Assembly: GCA_016867835.1 (NCBI GenBank)
Contig: VGIQ01000005.1
Location: 1 to 51,385 of the forward strand
Reading direction: 5' to 3'
Length of the DNA stretch: 51,385 nucleotides
Source: Calditrichota bacterium
Lineage (GTDB): Bacteria > Electryoneota > AABM5-125-24 > Hatepunaeales > Hatepunaeaceae
Made by a program: the position numbers and the translations under genes. Positions within the stretch are counted from its first letter, which is position 1, and each line of letters starts with the position of its first letter. The notes under the pieces are model-generated. The model had not been told where the DNA came from. It saw nothing but the letters and a program-made list of their open reading frames with translations, and searched no databases. This document shows, piece after piece, positions 33,163 to 42,591 of this stretch.

Positions 33163-34268
33163 GCCGCAAGCCTTCCGGCGAAAAGAAGATCGTCGTTCAT
33201 GCGGACTTGAGGCTGGCGCTGGAGGCGCTTCGATCCGGCGAATTGATCATCGCTCCGACCGAGACCGTTTACGGTCTTATGGGACGAGCGTTTGATGACG
33301 ACGTGCTAAAGCGGCTCGACCTTGTCAAAGGCGGACGAAGTGCGCCCTATGCAGCCGCATTTGCGGGACTTTCACAAGTTGAGGAGGTGTTAGGTCCGCT
33401 TGATCTCCGTCGTCGGCGGTTTGCCGTATCGCTTCTTCCCGGTCCTATCACCTTAATACTTCCAGCCGCCAACAATTTGCTTGCGATATACGCCGGATCT
33501 TCAGGCGGTATAGGGGTGAGGATACCGGCGCACCCGGTTCCTGTCACGCTTGCCCGTGACCTCGAGGCGCCTATTTGGGCTACGAGTGCCAACCGAACCG
33601 GGCGCCCTGAACCAAGCTCATTTGCGGCAATAGATTCGAGATTGTTGAATGATGTTCGGATTGTTCTGGACGGCGGCACGACGACCTATCATCGCGCTTC
33701 GACAGTCATCGACACGATCTCGACACCTTACAGCGTCGTTCGTCCCGGACCCTGCCCGGAGCGGGTTGAAAAAGCCCTTCTTGAAGCCGCCTCTCCGATC
33801 AATATCCTCCTCCTCTGCAGCGGCAATATATGCCGCTCTCCTATTGCTGAAGTGCTGTTAAGACACATACTTGATAAACGAAATCTGATAGGCTTCGAGG
33901 TCTCATCGGCCGGTCTCGATGCGATGCCGGAAGATGGCGCAACCCCTGAAATGGCTGCCGTTGCTTCCTCCTGGGGGCTTGCGCTAAGCCATCACCGGGC
34001 AAGGCGTGCGACCATAGAATTGCTTGAGAGCATGGATCTGATCCTCGCGGCTACACCACGTCATCGAGAGCGGATCATAATGTTTTCAAGTAAGATCGGC
34101 GAGCGGGTTCGGCTGATGGGCGAGTCGATCGGCATTGAGGTAATCCCCGACCCCTACCAATCCGGATCCGAGACCTACCTCGAATGTGCAATGCTTTTAC
34201 GAGAGGCTATGACGGGGTGGGCCGATCGATTGGCAGGCGCATCATATAGTATATCAGCCGCGAGATGA
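33159..34268 (+). CDS. Fusion of threonylcarbamoyl-AMP synthase (YrdC/Sua5) and low-molecular-weight tyrosine phosphatase
   Basis: 369 residues. Residues 10-205 are YrdC: ELIIAPTETVYGLMGRAFDD, LDLVKGGRS, LLPGPITLILPAA and APIWATSANRTGRPEPS, making threonylcarbamoyl-AMP for the t6A tRNA base. Residues 212-360 are an arsenate-reductase/LMW phosphatase: ILLLCSGNICRSPIAEVLL with the Cx5R phosphate loop, VSSAGLDAMPEDGATPEM, and the general acid Asp in VIPDPYQSG. All catalytic residues of both look intact. GTG start overlapping lptE. Such fusions are known in scattered bacteria; the functional link between the parts is unclear. Confidence 0.88.
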   Translation: MSRKPSGEKKIVVHADLRLALEALRSGELIIAPTETVYGLMGRAFDDDVLKRLDLVKGGRSAPYAAAFAGLSQVEEVLGPLDLRRRRFAVSLLPGPITLILPAANNLLAIYAGSSGGIGVRIPAHPVPVTLARDLEAPIWATSANRTGRPEPSSFAAIDSRLLNDVRIVLDGGTTTYHRASTVIDTISTPYSVVRPGPCPERVEKALLEAASPINILLLCSGNICRSPIAEVLLRHILDKRNLIGFEVSSAGLDAMPEDGATPEMAAVASSWGLALSHHRARRATIELLESMDLILAATPRHRERIIMFSSKIGERVRLMGESIGIEVIPDPYQSGSETYLECAMLLREAMTGWADRLAGASYSISAAR

Positions 34269-35278
34269 TCGATCCCGCCTGGCGTAAGGTTTTGATTGTT
34301 CGCAACGACCGGCTTGGCGACGCCATTCTGGCACTTCCAGCAGTTAGATTGGTGCGAGAGCAACTACCCGATGCGGAGATTTATCTTTGGCTCGCTAAAG
34401 GTGTGGCTCCGCTCGGCAACTGCCTTAAAGAGGTTACCGGGGTCATTGCCGGAGGCGACCGTAGCGGCGATGAAGCCTTGATGGCACTTTTGACGATGGG
34501 CATCGATGCGGCATTCTGCCTTCGCCCAACCTACCACAACGCCCGCACCTTATCCAAGGCCAGGATTGAGCGGCGTTTCGGCACCTCGCGAAGGTGGTAT
34601 TCGCCGCTCTTTAGTGACCGCATTCCCCTCAGCCGCCGCAACAGCGACCGGCACGAAGCCGATCTCAATCTCGACTTTCTGCACCATATAGGACTGACTG
34701 GCGAAGCGAAGTTTCCAGTTCTACACCTGCCCGAACGGGCTCGCAATCAGGCGGCAGAACTCCTGCGATCGACCGGACTAAAGGAAGGCGATGCCTTCGC
34801 AGTGCTCCATCCCGGAAGCGGCGGTTCGGCGCGCGAATGGCCGCCGCAATACTTTTCACTCCTGGCCGGTCGTCTGAAACAGATGGGGCTTGATGCGGTG
34901 GTCGTAACCGGACTCGAGACCGAGTCGTCATCCTGCATCGCAGCCTCTTCACGCTATGGCGCAATCAACCTCTGTGGCCGAACTGACCTATTGACGCTCG
35001 CCGCCATACTCAATTGGGCTGCGCTCTTCGTATCGGCAAGCACCGGCCCGCTGCACTTAATGGTAGCGCTCGGCGGCAAAGCCATAGGTCTCTATCCCCC
35101 GGTTGCCGATTGTCTTCCCTCGCGATGGGGACCCTACGGTCATCCGGAATGGGCGCTTATGCCTGATCTCCCGATTTGCTCAGAATGTAAACCCGGCTCC
35201 TGCGGCGGCTGTTTCTGCATGGAGCAAATCTCAGTTGAACGGGTGGCGGGCCTGGCGAAACATTTCCTTGAGGCTTGA
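34265..35278 (+). CDS. Glycosyltransferase family 9 protein (heptosyltransferase-like), first copy
   Basis: 337 residues. GT-B fold with KVLIVRNDRLGDAILALPAV at the N-terminus and, in the sugar-nucleotide half, AVLHPGSGGSAREWPPQYF and LFVSASTGPLHLMVALGGKA. These are the hallmarks of ADP-heptose:LPS heptosyltransferases. A Cys-rich tail (ICSECKPGSCGGCFCMEQIS) is unusual for the family; five Cys in sixteen residues could bind a metal. It is followed by a second family member with a 4-base overlap. Confidence 0.85.
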   Translation: MIDPAWRKVLIVRNDRLGDAILALPAVRLVREQLPDAEIYLWLAKGVAPLGNCLKEVTGVIAGGDRSGDEALMALLTMGIDAAFCLRPTYHNARTLSKARIERRFGTSRRWYSPLFSDRIPLSRRNSDRHEADLNLDFLHHIGLTGEAKFPVLHLPERARNQAAELLRSTGLKEGDAFAVLHPGSGGSAREWPPQYFSLLAGRLKQMGLDAVVVTGLETESSSCIAASSRYGAINLCGRTDLLTLAAILNWAALFVSASTGPLHLMVALGGKAIGLYPPVADCLPSRWGPYGHPEWALMPDLPICSECKPGSCGGCFCMEQISVERVAGLAKHFLEA

Positions 35279-36354
35279 ACTACGATCTTCAGCGAACGGC
35301 AAGGCAACTGCAGCACGAGGGAGGCAGGGTGCTTGTTGTTCAGACGGCATTCCTCGGCGATGTCGTCCTTGCGACGTCGCTCTTTAAGGGACTTCGGCAA
35401 CTGTTCCCGAAAGTTGAGGTTGCGTCACTAACGCTGCCTGAGACTGAACCGGTGGTGAAGGATTGGGTGGACCGCTCGTTCCTCATCGACAAGCGCACCG
35501 CAACAGATGCTGACTGGCAGAGATTGGCGAATGAGATAAAGTCTGCAAGATTCGACCTGGTCTTAACGCCGCATCGCTCTTATCGCACCGGACTGCTGCT
35601 CAAGAGATGTGGCATTCCTATCCGGATAGGGTTCAACCGGGGAGGTGGGGCTTTCTTTATGACTCATAGAGTGCAATACGATCGTTTTGCCTACGAAGGT
35701 GCACGCAACACGATGCTCCTGCAGGTGCTTGCCCCTGATTCAGCGTTTGACCCGCTGCCGGAGTTGCCATCCGATACGGCGGCGTTGGACTCTGCGAGAC
35801 GCACCCTTGTCCGACTTGGTCTGACTGAAGGCGATTTTGTTGTGCTCGCGCCGGCTTCGGTGTGGACAACCAAAGCCTGGCCAACAGAATCCTATCGGGA
35901 GTTGGCGCAAGGTCTTAGGGATACTTATGGGATTCGCTCGGTCATCATCGGCGGCCCCGGCGACCGGGATTGCGGCGATGCAGTTGCGCTCGAACCGTCC
36001 CTCAACCTAACCGGCAGGTTGACACCCCTCGAAGCGGCGGAGGTCATTCGCAAATCGCGTTTGTTGGTCAGCGGCGATTCTGCACCGGCACATCTGGCAA
36101 CGGCCGTCGGTGCCTGTCAGGTCGTCATCTATGGCTCGACGACACAGCGTTATGGATTCTTTCCGCCGACCGAACGGGCGAGAGCCCTGGGGATCGATTT
36201 ATGGTGCCGGCCCTGCACCGACCACGGACGCAAGCGATGTCCACAATGGGGACACCTCCATTGCCTGCGGCGGATAACGCCTCAAGATGTGATCGAAACG
36301 ACGGCTCACTGGCTAATGAGCCCTCATCAAGTTGACTTTGGGAAGCAGCCTTGA
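35275..36354 (+). CDS. waaF: Lipopolysaccharide heptosyltransferase II-like (GT9), second copy
   Basis: 359 residues from TTG 35275. RVLVVQTAFLGDVVLATSLF, then LVLTPHRSYRTGLLLKRCGI, VVLAPASVWTTKAWPTESY and LLVSGDSAPAHLATAVGACQ. It adds a heptose (or related sugar) to the LPS inner core. The N-terminal pattern and the SVWxTKxWP motif fit WaaF better than the preceding gene. The tail includes WCRPCTDHGRKRCPQWGHLH. Together with the epimerase and lptE it makes this part of the operon an LPS cluster. Confidence 0.8.
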   Translation: MNYDLQRTARQLQHEGGRVLVVQTAFLGDVVLATSLFKGLRQLFPKVEVASLTLPETEPVVKDWVDRSFLIDKRTATDADWQRLANEIKSARFDLVLTPHRSYRTGLLLKRCGIPIRIGFNRGGGAFFMTHRVQYDRFAYEGARNTMLLQVLAPDSAFDPLPELPSDTAALDSARRTLVRLGLTEGDFVVLAPASVWTTKAWPTESYRELAQGLRDTYGIRSVIIGGPGDRDCGDAVALEPSLNLTGRLTPLEAAEVIRKSRLLVSGDSAPAHLATAVGACQVVIYGSTTQRYGFFPPTERARALGIDLWCRPCTDHGRKRCPQWGHLHCLRRITPQDVIETTAHWLMSPHQVDFGKQP

Positions 36355-36402
36355 TATATTGTTCGCTTGCCCTCAAACGACCAAGGTAGTGGAACACCTG
36401 GA

Positions 36403-38445
36403 ATGAAACCGAAGAACTTGCGCACCCGCGCCATCGTTGTGCTCATAGTGCTGCTGGTGGCGGGCTATTATCTCTATCCGACGCTGCATTACAATCAATT
36501 GCGCAGCCAGGAGGAGCGCGAGGCGCAGTGGATCGCTCAGAAAATGGGCGTCTCCTATGCCTATGTCATCGAGAGTCTCTATCGCGCTGACTCGCCGCTC
36601 CTGGACCGGCTCCATTCCAGTACACTTGAACCATCCGACAAGGCTGAAGTTGAGCGCCGCATATCGGTTCTTCAAACCGAACTGCGGGACAAGATGATAG
36701 CCAGTCGCAAGGCAGCCATCAAGCAGGGTCTCGATTTGCAGGGTGGTATGCACCTTGTCCTGGAGGTCGATATTGTCCAATTGATGCGCAATCTGGCTCG
36801 GCAGCGGGATGCCCGTCTCGACCGTATGCTTGCCACGCTCGACCGGCAGTTATCGGACAACCCCCAGATAACGTTCGAAGAAGCAGTAACCACGGTCTTC
36901 GACGCGGAAGGGGTGAAACTCTCACAGTATTTCGGTGAAGCGGGGGAGTCGAACGCCACGGTCATTGGCTATCTTATCAAGCAAGCTGACGACGCCATCG
37001 ACCGTTCGCTCGAGATCCTGCAGAACCGAATAGACCAGTTCGGGGTGTCGGAGCCGACTATTGCCAAGCAAGGCAGCCGCCGGATAGTGCTTGAATTGCC
37101 CGGCATTCAGGATCAGGCGCGCGCTCGAGACCTGATCGGGCGAACCGCTCTCCTGGAGTTCAAACTTCTCGTGGAGCCCGAAAAGGCCAATGACATCTTG
37201 AGGGGGATAGACAAGGCACTGGCTTCGGGAATAACCTCGACGAACATTACCGACACGACAACTGCGACTGCAGGGACCGATACAGCCGAAGCGATTGACC
37301 TTTCCAAGGCGATGGAGGGTGAATCGTCATCCGGAGATACTACCGCAGCGGCGGACATCGGCGAGGGTGCAACACCGTTCACCGGACTTCTGCGCGGCAT
37401 CGGGAACGACATGGCGGTGGCTTCGGGATCGGTCCGATCGGTTCGCAATCTGCTGTCTGATCCTCGTGCACAAAGTGCGATCCCATCGGGGATTCAGTTC
37501 CTCTGGTCGGCGCAGCCGGTGGCAGCCGGTGACGGGCAGGAGTATCACTTGCTCTACATGGTGAAGAGCGATGCCGAGTTAACCGGTGGAGCGCTATCCG
37601 ATGCGATGGTGACAATTGGCGGTGGAGGTGACAATTTTGGACGCGCCGGGCAGCCGATCGTCAATCTGAGTCTCAATCGTCAAGGCGCACGCAAGTTTGC
37701 CCGTGTGACCGGTGCCAATATCGACAAGCGGCTGGCAATCGTCCTTGACGATAATATCTATATGGCGCCGGTCATTCGCTCGAAGATACCCGACGGACGG
37801 GCCATCATCGAAGGCACGAGCAGCGTTGAGGAAGCTAACGACCTCGCCATCGTGCTGCGCGCTGGTGCGCTGCCGACCAGTGTCGTTATTGAAGAGGAGC
37901 GCACCGTAGGGCCCAGTCTTGGACGCGACTCTATACGCAAGGGGATGTCCTCTGCCATCATCGGAGGGGTGTTGGTCATGGTCTTCATGATTTTCTACTA
38001 TCACTTCTCCGGCGTCATAGCCAATATAGCGCTGTTGCTCAACATCCTGCTGCTCTTTGCCGGACTCGCCATCTTCGGTGCTGCCGGGCTCGGGGCAACG
38101 CTATCACTGCCCGGCATCGCCGGCATAGCGCTGACGATCGGAATGGCAGTCGATGCCAATGTGCTGATCTTTGAGCGCATCAGGGAGGAGTTGGAGTCCG
38201 GCAAGACCATCTGGCATGCCATTTCGGCCGGTTATGATCGGGCTTTCGTAACCATTCTCGACGCCAATGTTACGACCCTGATTGCGGCTTTGGTGCTTCT
38301 CCAATACGGCGCCGGCCCGGTGCGCGGATTCGCGGTTACGCTGGCCGTTGGACTGGTCGCCAATCTCTTTTCGGCGGTTTTCGTCACGCGGCTGGTCTAT
38401 GACTGGATTGCCAGCCGCCGCACCTTGACCAGCCTAAGCATCTAA
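36403..38445 (+). CDS. secD: Protein-export membrane protein SecD
   Basis: About 680 residues. N-terminal helix (AIVVLIVLLVAGYYLYPTL), periplasmic P1 domain starting KQGLDLQGGMHLVLEVD, then the five-helix core with GPSLGRDSIRKGMSSAII, GIALTIGMAVDANVLIFERI and GYDRAFVTILDANVTTLIAA. It uses the proton gradient to pull exported proteins from the Sec channel. The P1 region holds a Thr/Ala/acid-rich insert (about 37225-37370) of low complexity. The frame opens at TTG 36367, but ATG 36403 fits the family start better; neither has a strong ribosome site. Confidence 0.95.
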   Translation: MKPKNLRTRAIVVLIVLLVAGYYLYPTLHYNQLRSQEEREAQWIAQKMGVSYAYVIESLYRADSPLLDRLHSSTLEPSDKAEVERRISVLQTELRDKMIASRKAAIKQGLDLQGGMHLVLEVDIVQLMRNLARQRDARLDRMLATLDRQLSDNPQITFEEAVTTVFDAEGVKLSQYFGEAGESNATVIGYLIKQADDAIDRSLEILQNRIDQFGVSEPTIAKQGSRRIVLELPGIQDQARARDLIGRTALLEFKLLVEPEKANDILRGIDKALASGITSTNITDTTTATAGTDTAEAIDLSKAMEGESSSGDTTAAADIGEGATPFTGLLRGIGNDMAVASGSVRSVRNLLSDPRAQSAIPSGIQFLWSAQPVAAGDGQEYHLLYMVKSDAELTGGALSDAMVTIGGGGDNFGRAGQPIVNLSLNRQGARKFARVTGANIDKRLAIVLDDNIYMAPVIRSKIPDGRAIIEGTSSVEEANDLAIVLRAGALPTSVVIEEERTVGPSLGRDSIRKGMSSAIIGGVLVMVFMIFYYHFSGVIANIALLLNILLLFAGLAIFGAAGLGATLSLPGIAGIALTIGMAVDANVLIFERIREELESGKTIWHAISAGYDRAFVTILDANVTTLIAALVLLQYGAGPVRGFAVTLAVGLVANLFSAVFVTRLVYDWIASRRTLTSLSI

Positions 38446-38463
38446 CGATCCGAGACATATCCA

Positions 38464-39660
38464 ATGATTCGCTTCATCGGCAAGACAAACATCGACTTTC
38501 AAAGCAAGCGCCACTTCTGGATGACGCTCTCCGGCATCGTTATCCTGGCAGGACTGGTATCGCTGGTCTTGCGCGGCGGACCGAACTACTCCATCGACTT
38601 CACCGGCGGACTCGCGGTGCTGCTTCGCTCCCATGCGCCTCAAGGCGCCGCTCCGCTTGACGAGGAGATGATGCGCCGCTCTCTCGATAAGATCGGCATA
38701 TCCGGATCCGAGGTGAAGACGAGCCGCTCGGCGGAGGGTGAAGATCTCCTCATTCGTATGAAGGAGGAGACGCGCTTCAAGCCACCGGAAGCACTTATCC
38801 GCGCCCGCCTTGACGAGACGCATTCCGGTGAGTGGCAGGTTGTTCCCGACAATCAGTTGAACCAGACCGGTTTGGAAAGGCTCAAAGGGCGCAGTTATGT
38901 CGCAGTTTCGACAGAACTTTCTGAAGCGGTTCTATCGGGTCTATTACGGACGGTCGAAATCGACAATCCGGAGGCTATCAGATATGCAACCGAGACGGGC
39001 GATCAAGTTTGGATACTATCAGGAGACGGCAGGGACCCGATAAGTCGCCTCCTCAAGGTGCTTCGTGAGGATTATCCCGGCTACACCTTCGATGTGCGCT
39101 CCATAGAACTGGTTGGTCCCCGCATCGGCGCCGAACTGCGAGGCAAGGCGATGCTCGCACTCCTTGTTTCGTGGGGACTCATCATCCTCTACCTATGGTG
39201 GCGGTTCGATCTGGTCTTCGGCATCGCAGCGATTATAGCGCTGGTGCACGATATTCTGATTACGATCGGGGTTCTCGGATTCCTTAACTACGAGATTTCG
39301 ATGACCGTCGTCGGCGCGCTTTTGACTCTCATTGGATTCTCGGTCAACGACACAATTGTAACCTTCGACCGGATACGAGAGAACTTGCGTCGCTTCAAAG
39401 ATCATCCTGTCAAGGAAGTGGTCAACAATTCAATCAACCAGACGCTGGCTCGCACGATCATTACCAGTGGAACGGTTCTCCTTGTAGTCATAGTGCTCTT
39501 CTATAATGGTGGTGAGGTGTTGCATGGTTTTGCACTGGCAATGCTGATCGGTCTTCTGGTCGGGACTTACTCGAGCATCTACATCGCAGCGCCAATCCTG
39601 ATAGACTACACCGAGCGGACCGGCAAGCCGCTCGCCAAGCGGATCAAAGCCAAGTCGTGA
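38464..39660 (+). CDS. secF: Protein-export membrane protein SecF
   Basis: 398 residues, somewhat longer than most SecF. It starts IRFIGKTNIDFQSKRHFWMT and has SIDFTGGLAVLL, VGPRIGAELRGKAMLALLVS, and the conserved core LLTLIGFSVNDTIVTFDRIR and NQTLARTIITSGTVLLVVIV. It acts with SecD. The periplasmic part between helix 1 and 2 (about residues 40-215) is enlarged and carries an LxxLxG-like linker region. Eighteen bases follow secD. Confidence 0.93.
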   Translation: MIRFIGKTNIDFQSKRHFWMTLSGIVILAGLVSLVLRGGPNYSIDFTGGLAVLLRSHAPQGAAPLDEEMMRRSLDKIGISGSEVKTSRSAEGEDLLIRMKEETRFKPPEALIRARLDETHSGEWQVVPDNQLNQTGLERLKGRSYVAVSTELSEAVLSGLLRTVEIDNPEAIRYATETGDQVWILSGDGRDPISRLLKVLREDYPGYTFDVRSIELVGPRIGAELRGKAMLALLVSWGLIILYLWWRFDLVFGIAAIIALVHDILITIGVLGFLNYEISMTVVGALLTLIGFSVNDTIVTFDRIRENLRRFKDHPVKEVVNNSINQTLARTIITSGTVLLVVIVLFYNGGEVLHGFALAMLIGLLVGTYSSIYIAAPILIDYTERTGKPLAKRIKAKS

Positions 39661-39679
39661 GCGAAAGGTCGGTACCTTA

Positions 39680-40978
39680 ATGCCGGTAACGATTGTTGTC
39701 GGCGGACAGTGGGGGGATGAGGGCAAGGGGAAGATCGTCGATCTACTGACCAGCCAGGCCGATATCGCAGCCCGCTATCAGGGCGGCGCCAACGCCGGGC
39801 ACACGGTAGTCCTGGAAGGTCGCAAATATATCCTGCACTTGATACCGTCGGGTATCTTGCATCCCGACTGCGTCTGCGTATTGGGAGCCGGCTGTGTCAT
39901 CGACCCGGCGCAACTCCTTGAGGAGATCGAGCAACTTGAGACTGCCGGTATCGAGGTAGTCGGACGGCTCTTTGTGAGCCATCAGGCTCACCTCATTATG
40001 CCGTATCACAAAGTGTTGGATGAGTTGAACGAGCGGTCACTTGGCAGCCGGGCAATCGGTGTAACCGGTCGGGGTATCGGTCCCGCTTACACCGACAAAT
40101 ATACCCGCACCGGAATCCGCATCGTCGATTTGCTCGACCGCGACCTCTTCGTAGAAAAACTCGATTCCAATCTGGCTGCCAAGAACCGACTGATTCAGCA
40201 GGTTCATGGCGAGCCGGCCCTCGACCGGGATACGGTGATCAACTACTATATCGAATTCGACCGCCGGATAGACCCTCTGGTCAAGGATGTGTCGCGATAC
40301 TTGAACGACGCCATCGATGCCGGTTTAAAGGTCGTTTGCGAGGGTGCTCAGGGGACGTTTCTCGATGTCGATTGGGGGACCTATCCGTTCGTAACTTCCT
40401 CCAGCCCTACGGCTGGTGGAGCCATGACCGGGCTCGGCATCGGTCCGACCCGGGTCGATGGGGTGTTAGGCGTGATCAAGGCTTACACAACTCGGGTCGG
40501 TCAGGGTCCGTTTCCAACGGAGTTTGACGCCGAATTGAATGCCCGGGTTCGCAGTGCCGGCGATGAATTTGGATCTACGACCGGCCGGGCGCGTCGCTGT
40601 GGATGGTTCGATGCAGTGATGGCGCGTTATGCTGCACGGGTTAACGGTATAGAGTCCTGGGCTTTAACGAAACTCGATGTCCTATCGCACTTCGATCAGA
40701 TTAGTATCTGCAATGGCTACGAATACGACGGGCGAAGGATAGAAGAATTCCCGGCTGAAACCCGTGTGATAGGTTCCTGCCGACCGATCCTTGAGGAGAT
40801 GCCGGGGTGGGGCGAGCCTATATCGCACCTCAGACACTTCTCCGATCTTCCTTTGCAGGCACAGCGTTACATCAAACGCATCGAGGAACTGACCGGCACT
40901 CCGGTGGAAATCGTCTCCGTGGGCAGCGACCGTGCCGAGACGATTGTCAGGGAAAATGGCCGGGATGTGGTTCAGTAG
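39680..40978 (+). CDS. purA: Adenylosuccinate synthase
   Basis: 432 residues. Makes adenylosuccinate from IMP, aspartate and GTP. Motifs: VVGGQWGDEGKGKIVDLL, YQGGANAGHTVV, IGVTGRGIGPAYTDKYTRTG, EGAQGTFLDVDWGTYPFVTS, GVIKAYTTRVGQGPFPTE and FGSTTGRARRCGWFDAVMAR. Full length with all GTP and IMP loops. Last gene of the long run that starts at uvrB; a tRNA follows about 50 bases later. Confidence 0.97.
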   Translation: MPVTIVVGGQWGDEGKGKIVDLLTSQADIAARYQGGANAGHTVVLEGRKYILHLIPSGILHPDCVCVLGAGCVIDPAQLLEEIEQLETAGIEVVGRLFVSHQAHLIMPYHKVLDELNERSLGSRAIGVTGRGIGPAYTDKYTRTGIRIVDLLDRDLFVEKLDSNLAAKNRLIQQVHGEPALDRDTVINYYIEFDRRIDPLVKDVSRYLNDAIDAGLKVVCEGAQGTFLDVDWGTYPFVTSSSPTAGGAMTGLGIGPTRVDGVLGVIKAYTTRVGQGPFPTEFDAELNARVRSAGDEFGSTTGRARRCGWFDAVMARYAARVNGIESWALTKLDVLSHFDQISICNGYEYDGRRIEEFPAETRVIGSCRPILEEMPGWGEPISHLRHFSDLPLQAQRYIKRIEELTGTPVEIVSVGSDRAETIVRENGRDVVQ

Positions 40979-41028
40979 TTCCGAATCACCCCCTTTCCGA
41001 TAGATTGGGTTCAAGCAACATACATATC

Positions 41029-41101
<73 letters not shown>

Positions 41102-41164
41102 CTGCCTGCCCGTTAAGGGTTCAATCCTGCAGGTATATGACCAACCTCTATAAGGCAGGACAGA

Positions 41165-41190
41165 CAAAGCCCCGTCAATCCGGGGCTTTG
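41165..41190 (+). terminator. Hairpin terminator between tRNA-Lys and the UMF1 gene
   Basis: CAAAGCCCCG and CGGGGCTTTG pair around a six-base loop, 64 bases after the tRNA. It ends 17 bases before the next ATG, so that gene needs a very short leader or read-through. Confidence 0.7.
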
Positions 41191-41207
41191 GCCGTTTTGG
41201 GGTGCTT

Positions 41208-42533
41208 ATGAAGCGTCCTGAATGGCTCACCCGACCGATCCTCGGCTGGGTCTCCTACGACTTTGCCAATTCGGCATTCGCAACGACGGTCCTGGCGGTG
41301 ATCTTCAACCGCTATTTTTCAGAGGTCGTCGCGGGCGGCGAATCCGGGACGCTGTTCCGCTTCTTTGGACAGGAAGTCCGTCTAAATGGTGCGACAGTCT
41401 GGAGTTACATCGTCGCCCTCTCGACCGGGTTGGTGGCCATCACCTCTCCAATACTGGGAGCCATTGCGGATCAGGCTGGCTGGCGCCGGTTGATGCTGGG
41501 TCTATTCACCTATATAGGTGTCGTCGCAACCCTGGGGCTCTCCCTGGTGGGGGAGGGGGAAGTTGGATCCGGATCGCTGCTCTTCATAGTTGCCAATTTC
41601 GGCTTTGCCGGCGCGCTTGTCTTTTATAATGCTTTTCTGGTAGATCTTGGTACGGCGCAAACCTATGGCCGTATATCGGGACTGGCGTGGGGGGTGGGAT
41701 ATGTAGGAGGCGGACTCTGTCTGGTATTGAATTTGCTTATGCTTCAGAAACCGTCAGTGCTTGGCTTTGGCCCGGAGCCGTTTAGTGTAGGGGCCTGTGT
41801 AGCGGTCTCGGGTCTGTGGTGGGGTATTTTTACGCTTCCAACACTTTTATGGGTGCGCGATAAGGCGAAGCCGAAACGGAATGTGGGCATTGTCCGGCTG
41901 ACCTTCCTGAGTTGGCGAAGGGTCATTGAGACGCTCCGGCAGGTGCGCCGCTATCGACAACTGGCGCGTTTCCTGATCGCCTATCTCTTTTTCAATGACG
42001 GTATTGAGACGGTGATTGTGATGGCATCGATCTTCGGAGCCCAGGTGATTGGGATGGAAGCCGGTGAACTGGTGCTTTTCTTTATCATGATCCAGGGAAC
42101 AGCGCTTATAGGTTCGCTCATATTCGGCTATCTGGCAGACCGCATCGGCAACCGGCGGACACTGCTCCTCTCGCTATGGGTCTGGCTGGCAGTTGTTCTC
42201 TGGGCTTACAAGATCGGCTGGCTGTTCGATATGCGGACGGAATACTACTTGCTTGGCATTCTGGTCGGTCTGGTGATGGGGGGGAGTCAGGCTGCAGCGC
42301 GTTCACTGCAGGCGCTCTTTACACCATCCGCACACTCGGCGGAGTTCTTTGGGTTTTTCTCGGTAAGCGGCAAGGTCGCATCAGTCTTTGGGCCGCTTGT
42401 TTATGGGACTGCCATCTATTTTACCGGTGGGCTGCAATCCGGCATCCTGGCCCTTGGACTCTTCTTCATTGTCGGAATAATCCTGCTCATCACGGTGAAT
42501 GAAGGTGAAGGCCTTGCCGTCGCAAGGTCTTAG
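41208..42533 (+). CDS. Major facilitator superfamily transporter, UMF1/Atg22-like
   Basis: 441 residues, twelve predicted helices. The N-terminus WVSYDFANSAFATTVLAVIF followed by FNRYFSEVV is the signature of the UMF1 (Atg22-like) family. Later AYLFFNDGIETVIVMASIFG and LGILVGLVMGGSQAAARSL fit as well. Bacterial substrates are not established; yeast Atg22 exports vacuolar amino acids. GTG 41202 is an alternative start two codons upstream. The terminator hairpin just upstream reduces co-transcription with the tRNA. Confidence 0.85.
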   Translation: MKRPEWLTRPILGWVSYDFANSAFATTVLAVIFNRYFSEVVAGGESGTLFRFFGQEVRLNGATVWSYIVALSTGLVAITSPILGAIADQAGWRRLMLGLFTYIGVVATLGLSLVGEGEVGSGSLLFIVANFGFAGALVFYNAFLVDLGTAQTYGRISGLAWGVGYVGGGLCLVLNLLMLQKPSVLGFGPEPFSVGACVAVSGLWWGIFTLPTLLWVRDKAKPKRNVGIVRLTFLSWRRVIETLRQVRRYRQLARFLIAYLFFNDGIETVIVMASIFGAQVIGMEAGELVLFFIMIQGTALIGSLIFGYLADRIGNRRTLLLSLWVWLAVVLWAYKIGWLFDMRTEYYLLGILVGLVMGGSQAAARSLQALFTPSAHSAEFFGFFSVSGKVASVFGPLVYGTAIYFTGGLQSGILALGLFFIVGIILLITVNEGEGLAVARS

Positions 42534-42554
42534 ATAAAGAGCTGTTCAAATGCG

Positions 42555-42583
42555 TTGACAAGAGTTAGATGTCTGCTTATATT
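42555..42583 (+). promoter_or_regulatory. Strong sigma-70-type promoter placing the transcript start at the response-regulator ATG
   Basis: A perfect TTGACA (42555-42560), exactly 17 bases, then TATATT (42578-42583). The ATG begins at 42592, eight bases after the box, where transcription would start. No ribosome site fits in between, so the mRNA should be leaderless. Confidence 0.65.
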
Positions 42584-42591
42584 GATGCACT

